The notes under the pieces: model-generated
Told to the model about the DNA's origin: nothing
Database searches by the model: none
The model's input: only the letters and a program-made list of their open reading frames with translations
Source of the DNA: Zanthoxylum bungeanum
Taxonomy: Eukaryota; Streptophyta; Magnoliopsida; Sapindales; Rutaceae
Length of the DNA: 64,000 bases
Reading direction: 5' to 3'
NCBI GenBank assembly: GCA_019454045.1
Contig: SKCR01023790.1
Location: forward strand, 1 to 64,000
Part shown: in pieces, positions 60,061 to 64,000 of the stretch
Position numbering within the stretch: the first letter of the stretch is position 1
Layout of the letters: every line of letters begins with the position of its first letter
Program-made: the position numbers and the translations under genes

Positions 60061-60424
60061 ATACACAATTTCGAAAAGAAAGACAACAATATAGTCTCGG
60101 GAATCTGACTTTAATAGACCATGTTTGCCAATTTATAAGAAAATTGGATGGGAAGCTTGTTCTTGACGCATAAATGTCAATCAAGCTGTTACTTCTTGTA
60201 AATATTATTTTCTAATAATTGTGATTTGTTTTATTATTTTCTTTTTTTTTTCTCCGACAGGATCCAGACTTTTTGACATTCACGATATATTTCATTGTTT
60301 AACTAATAATTGTCATTTCGCATGTACTAGTGCTATTATTACTCACCCTTTTTTCAGGTTTTATAAATTCAACTCATCATTGCACTCTTGAAGCATCCAG
60401 ATTTGAGAAAGAAACATAAAAAAA
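60061..60424 (+). other. Unassigned segment upstream of the LOG copy, intron-like signals
   Basis: AT-rich and non-coding. It contains two polypyrimidine-AG stretches that look like 3' splice sites (TTTTTTTCTCCGACAG ending at about 60261, and CCTTTTTTCAG ending at about 60358), each with CTAAT-type words upstream. It may be a captured 5' untranslated region of the LOG gene. It is not recognisable as Athila. Confidence 0.4.
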
Positions 60425-61076
60425 ATGGAAGCTACTTCAAGAAGTTGAGTTGTAAATATCTGTGTGTTTTACGGTATTAGTGTTGTTCTAAGCCAGAATT
60501 TGTTGCGGCAGCACAAGAATTGGGTAGAGTCATAGCTGAAAGGAATATGCACTTAGTATATGGCGGTGGAAATCTTGGACTAATGGGGATCGTTTCAAGG
60601 GCTGTACATGAAGGAGGCAGTCAAGTCTTGGGAATCATCCCACAACCTTTGGAAGAGGTGAATCTTATAGGACTATCAAACGGAGAGGAATTAATCGTGC
60701 CAAGTATGTCTGAACGACTGGTGGAAATGATTAACCGTGCTGATTCTTTTATTTCTTTGCCAGGCGGCTTAGGCACGATGGAGGAAATTTTTACAGTACT
60801 ATCTTGGGTAAACTTGAACATACTCCAGAAACCGATTGGACTATTCAATTCTGATGGATTTATGATTTTCTTAGTGTGTTTCTTGATGATGCCCAGAGAA
60901 ATGGATTCGTATCAAAACCTGTAAAAGAACTTCTCTTTACTGCCAGAACTGCCCAACATTTAATTGACCAAATCTTTGCATTTGAACCACAAATTGACCA
61001 CATCATTTCCAAGATAATCTGGTCTGATAATGATCGTGGCAAGAAGCGTAGGATAAATTTGGATTTTAACCTTTAA
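60425..61076 (+). pseudogene. LOG-like: LOG family cytokinin riboside-5'-monophosphate phosphoribohydrolase, captured copy
   Basis: LOG enzymes release active cytokinin bases from their riboside monophosphates, in cytosol and nucleus. From ATG 60425 to TAA 61074-61076 the span is about 217 codons, the usual LOG length. Visible parts: ICVFYG (from CVFCG, Cys to Tyr, about 60457), KPEFVAAAQELGRVIAERN, HLVYGGGNLGLMG, AVHEGGSQVLGIIP, SERLVEM (Arg kept, the Lys of the usual RK pair is Leu), SFISLPGGLGTMEE (the PGGxGTxxE signature, about 60750-60785), QKPIGLFNSDGF and a basic KKRRINLDFNL tail. Lesions: TGA at codon 8, a frameshift at about 60480 and a one-base loss near 60860. No intron interrupts the coding part, although characterised plant LOG genes have several. 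It lies between the truncated Athila integrase and the Athila 3' region, in element sense. Confidence 0.85.
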
Positions 61077-62377
61077 TTTTCATTTTAGATGTAGAATTTC
61101 AGCTAACCAGGTACTGTTTTCTAAACACTTCTTCTACTTTTTAAGACATTGGGGACAATGTCTCATTTAGGTTTGGGGGAGGGAAATAGTTGACGAGTAT
61201 CTTGTTTTTATTGTGTTATTTTTATTTGATTTTAGTCAAAAAAAATTTTAAAAAATTAATAATTTTTTTAAAACAAATAATAATAAATAAATAATATTTT
61301 TTGTTTTTTGTGTTTTTAACTTGATTAAATCATGTGAAATTGGTGTGAGATAGTTGTGTAAGGAATTTACACTCTGAGACGTATCTCAACCTATTTCGTA
61401 ACAAGTTAATTTTTGTTTATTTCCTTTTGAATTATTTAATTTGTGAATTCTCTATAAAACTGACTAAAATGGATCTTCATATGTTCAGTTGACAGGTATT
61501 ATCAACATGCATGGTAACATACGGACATGAGATGTAATTGAAAAGTTTGTAATATTCAGTGCTCTAGTTTAATTGGAGGAAGCATCTAAAAAAGCGATGA
61601 GATAAAAAAATTATGAAAAACACATCTGAGATCCGAGTAATTAAGTCTTTAAGGGTGTTTTAACACCTAGTGCCCTAAAGCCAACTGGTTTGGGAGTCAC
61701 TGGCCCAAAGCTCGCTACATGGATTGAAGATGTTATAAAAAAATATATATATATCTGAAATATGAGTAATTAAGTTTTAAGGGTGTTTTAACACCTAGTG
61801 CCCTAAAGCCAACTGGTTTGGGAGTCACTGGCCCAAAGCTCGCTACATGAATGAAAGATATTGTATATAAAAAAATTGAAAACATCAGAAAAATATTTCA
61901 TTGCTTTAAAAAGGTGCGAAGTCTGATATAACTTCAGGACAAAAATATTACTCTCTTTTCAACTACACTTATGAATATTGTGGGCACAATGAGTTGATTA
62001 ATACTTTGTTGGTTGTGTATATGGAGAATGGTAAAAATAATCGGAGAATTTACTTATTTGGTAATTTAGAAAGAAAGAAAGCAATTATTAACTTGGATAA
62101 GAAGTTTCACTTGTTTAGTCACTAACTTGTTTATTCTCTTTTCTCTTGTATTTTTTCTTTTGTGTGCATTAGTTTGGCGTTTGTGGGTATCGTCACTGTA
62201 AGCCCTCACGAGATTACAACTCGTCCACTAGGGACACCTAGGGGTTTAAAGGCATGTTACATATGCTAAATGAAATCGTGATCCCTACGAAAGTGGCTTA
62301 GTTTAATTTTATTTTAATTTAAAGATGTTTATGTTATTTTATTTTGTTGTTTTGCTCGAGGACTAGAAAAATATTAG
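61077..62377 (+). mobile_element. Athila 3' non-coding region
   Basis: Resumes Athila sequence: the palindrome ACATTGGGGACAATGT (61146-61161) followed by GGTTTGGGGGAGGG, a hallmark of the Athila region after pol. It includes a two-copy repeat at 61631-61851. No env-like frame or membrane segment was found. Confidence 0.7.
61631..61851 (+). repeat. Two-copy direct repeat in the Athila 3' region
   Basis: Two units offset by 129 bp, both containing GAGTAATTAAGT, AAGGGTGTTTTAACACCTAG and GCCAACTGGTTTGGGAGTCA. The 61740s spacer is TA-rich. GGTGTTTTAACACC is itself a palindrome. Confidence 0.9.
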
Positions 62378-62388
62378 GTTTGGGGGTG
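62378..62388 (+). promoter_or_regulatory. Polypurine tract of the Athila-type element
   Basis: GGTTTGGGGGTG immediately before TGATGAGTGGTAAATAG, the 3' LTR start matching 51786. Confidence 0.7.
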
Positions 62389-62405
62389 TGATGAGTGGTA
62401 AATAG
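62389..62405 (+). repeat. First 17 bp of the Athila 3' LTR
   Basis: TGATGAGTGGTAAATAG compared with TGACGAGTGGCAAATAG at 51786. The rest is displaced by the Copia-A LTR beginning at 62406. Confidence 0.75.
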
Positions 62406-64000
62406 TGTTGGTTTCAATCAAGTCCCAAGGATCATTTATAAAGCATAAAAACGAGTTGAATACAACCAAATGAGGTGCGGAAAAACTCACATGGATCGAT
62501 AGAGATGCAACGAAGATGAAAACCGAAATGCTTCTCCTTGCTCGGCAGTGAGCTGCGCACATGGAGGACTGCACGGTGGTGACTGGTTCGGCTTCTCCAA
62601 GGTTCGGCCATGAGAGACACCATTGAAGCTCCAAGCTTCAAGCTTCAAGCTCACGAAATCGGTTCCCTAACACCTTTGTATGCCTCCTAGAGTGTGCTAG
62701 CACAAAGATCTTGCAACAAAATCAAGTATTTCTCCTCTTGGACTCACGGTTTTGCTACAAAACCAGTGAAGAAATCGTGAAGAAAAAGATAGGAAAGAGA
62801 AGAGAGTTTTTGGCTCCAAAATGCCCTAAACCGTAAAAGAGAGAGAGAATGAGTTGGAAAAAGAAAAAATGTAAAAGGTTTATTTATATTTTCCAAAAAT
62901 TAAATAAATCATTTACCTTTTTCAATTTCAAAAAACAAAGCATTTAATGCTTCCTTTCATCTCACAAATCAACTCATATCAATCACTCAAATGTCACATC
63001 ACTCAAAATGACATGTGATTTGACGCTTGATGTGACTTGCGATTTGACGCTACTTATGTGCCGCACTCGCATTCGAAATGCGAATGCGCTCGCAAACAAT
63101 CCCGGCTCGGGTTCGCTAATTCCAAATTAATGAATTTTTTGTTGCGTCGTAATTAAATGATTACGCCTACCGAAATCATTATTCACGTCGCTAACGAATT
63201 AATTCTAAATTAATTCGTTCACCCGAATTAAAATCTAATTTTAATTCCGTGTCGAAATCCAATTTCGTTTAATATATCGAATATATTAATTAATCGATTA
63301 ATTCCAAATTAATCGTTCTCTCTCTTTAATTGATATTTTATCCCAGATAAAATATCTCTGTAATTAATCCTAGATTAATTTTCTCTCTCATTAAATTATA
63401 CCCAGATTAATTAAAGTGCGAGTCATACGTCATCGGTGAATCTTTGGGAAGCGACCATGAGATCCACGGATATGTTGGCAGTAAATCGGGTCGTCGGACT
63501 ATCCGAACACGTAAGTACCTCGTACTACGTTTACACCGATTCACAAGACAAGGTTGGCCTCTAGCAAAGCGCCATGCCTACCCAATTCTCCGGAAACCTG
63601 CTTACAGGAATAAGCGATCTATATCAGGCGCAGTATACGTGGTATTGTGTATTTCAATCCAGTATCGGATGATCACGTGCTAGGCCTGGGGCTGGAATCG
63701 TGTCTGCCCCGTACGAAGCACATGTCGGATGTCTGGTAACTAGTCTCTATATCGGATAAACATGACCTTGTCATTATATCCCGATGACTGCAGTACTAAA
63801 GAGAACCAGTACCGTATCCTACGTGACCATCATCTCCATATGACTGGAGTGACACTTCCGTCTTAACATCACACCCAACACACTACGATTCTCAATATAC
63901 CCAGCATTGGCGTACACAGAATCGGTTAAAGCCATGGACGACCTCAACCAAAGTATATTGATTGTCGTATGTATTAGCGGTGCAAGTCTCAGGTTAAGAC
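62406..64000 (-). mobile_element. Copia-A LTR (LTR-k) in the Athila 3' LTR, cut by the window edge
   Basis: Starts TGTTGGTTTCAATCAAG and follows the reverse LTR throughout, with the hairpin ladder at about 63200-63400 and GGAAGCGACC at 63448. It would end about 0.5 kb beyond the window. AATAG (62401-62405) is the probable target duplication. Whether it is a solo LTR or part of a full element cannot be seen. Confidence 0.85.

Larger units (their letters stand above)
51786..62405 (+). mobile_element. Athila-type gypsy element carrying a LOG gene copy
   Basis: LTR start TGACGAGTGGCAAATAG at 51786; 5' LTR end at about 55709; PBS 55716-55733; gag, protease, RT, RNase H and a partial integrase in gypsy order (55841-60060); LOG-like insert (60425-61076); Athila-style 3' region with ACATTGGGGACAATGT at 61146-61161; polypurine tract 62378-62388; 3' LTR start TGATGAGTGGTAAATAG at 62389. 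The remaining 3' LTR is displaced by a Copia-A LTR at 62406. Two nested Copia-A LTRs and many stops show that it is an old, inactive copy. Confidence 0.85.

Noticed and set aside
60520..60924. Intact LOG gene
   Set aside because: The 134-codon frame is only the middle of the gene. The start is separated by a stop and a frameshift, and the C-terminus is in another frame, so it is called a pseudogene.
61077..62377. Athila env-like gene
   Set aside because: No frame of useful length, signal peptide or membrane segment is visible on the sense strand; the region is repeats and AT-rich filler.

Overview
This window is plant nuclear heterochromatin built almost entirely from nested LTR retrotransposons. 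It is AT-rich, and it carries Ty1/copia and Ty3/gypsy elements (Athila-, Tat/Ogre- and chromovirus-like), a hAT-type MITE, solo LTRs and minisatellites. I see no intact host gene, tRNA, rRNA or bacterial-type feature. Athila-type elements suggest a dicot-like pericentromeric or otherwise repeat-dense region. The species cannot be named from the sequence.

Layout. 1-23071 is a block of one copia family (here Copia-A, LTR about 2.0-2.1 kb). A degenerate plus-strand element (A1) ends in an LTR that has a polypurine tract on one side and a primer-binding site on the other, so two tandem copies share that LTR. The second copy is split by a complete minus-strand copy (A2, 8920-19170, target duplication CCATG). 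It then runs into truncated, abutting and inverted LTR pieces. 23072-34104 is a second, minus-strand copia (Copia-B) that was invaded by a small Tat/Ogre-like element (25270-27956, 5-bp duplication). 34105-36673 is a chromovirus-like remnant. 36674-50640 is a non-autonomous Tat/Ogre-like element. It has near-identical 2.9-kb terminal repeats, a long GGGCTTTGTTCCC-type minisatellite, polypyrimidine tracts and a 459-bp tandem duplication. A Copia-A solo LTR sits in the minisatellite (TSD CCCGA), with a second solo LTR inside the first (TSD TGATA). 50641-51785 is unassigned. 51786-62405 is an Athila-type gypsy element with a recognisable but broken gag, protease, RT, RNase H and integrase start. 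Its 5' LTR carries a solo Copia-A LTR (TSD TTAAT), and another Copia-A LTR begins in its 3' LTR at 62406.

The most unusual item is at 60425-61076. Where the Athila integrase core and downstream region should be, there is an almost full-length, intronless, mutated copy of a LONELY GUY (LOG) family gene, the cytokinin-activating phosphoribohydrolase. This looks like capture of a host gene by a retrotransposon. Other points worth a second look are a ladder of seven small hairpins in the Copia-A LTR, a second PBS-like sequence inside the Tat/Ogre-like LTR, a Tat/Ogre-like insertion with two identical (inverted) LTR ends, repeated GCCAAAG-type motifs in the leaders of both copia families, and three G-box/ABRE-like sites upstream of a TATA box in the Athila LTR.

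All protein-coding remnants here are pseudogenes. Most short open frames lie in LTRs or minisatellites and are not genes.
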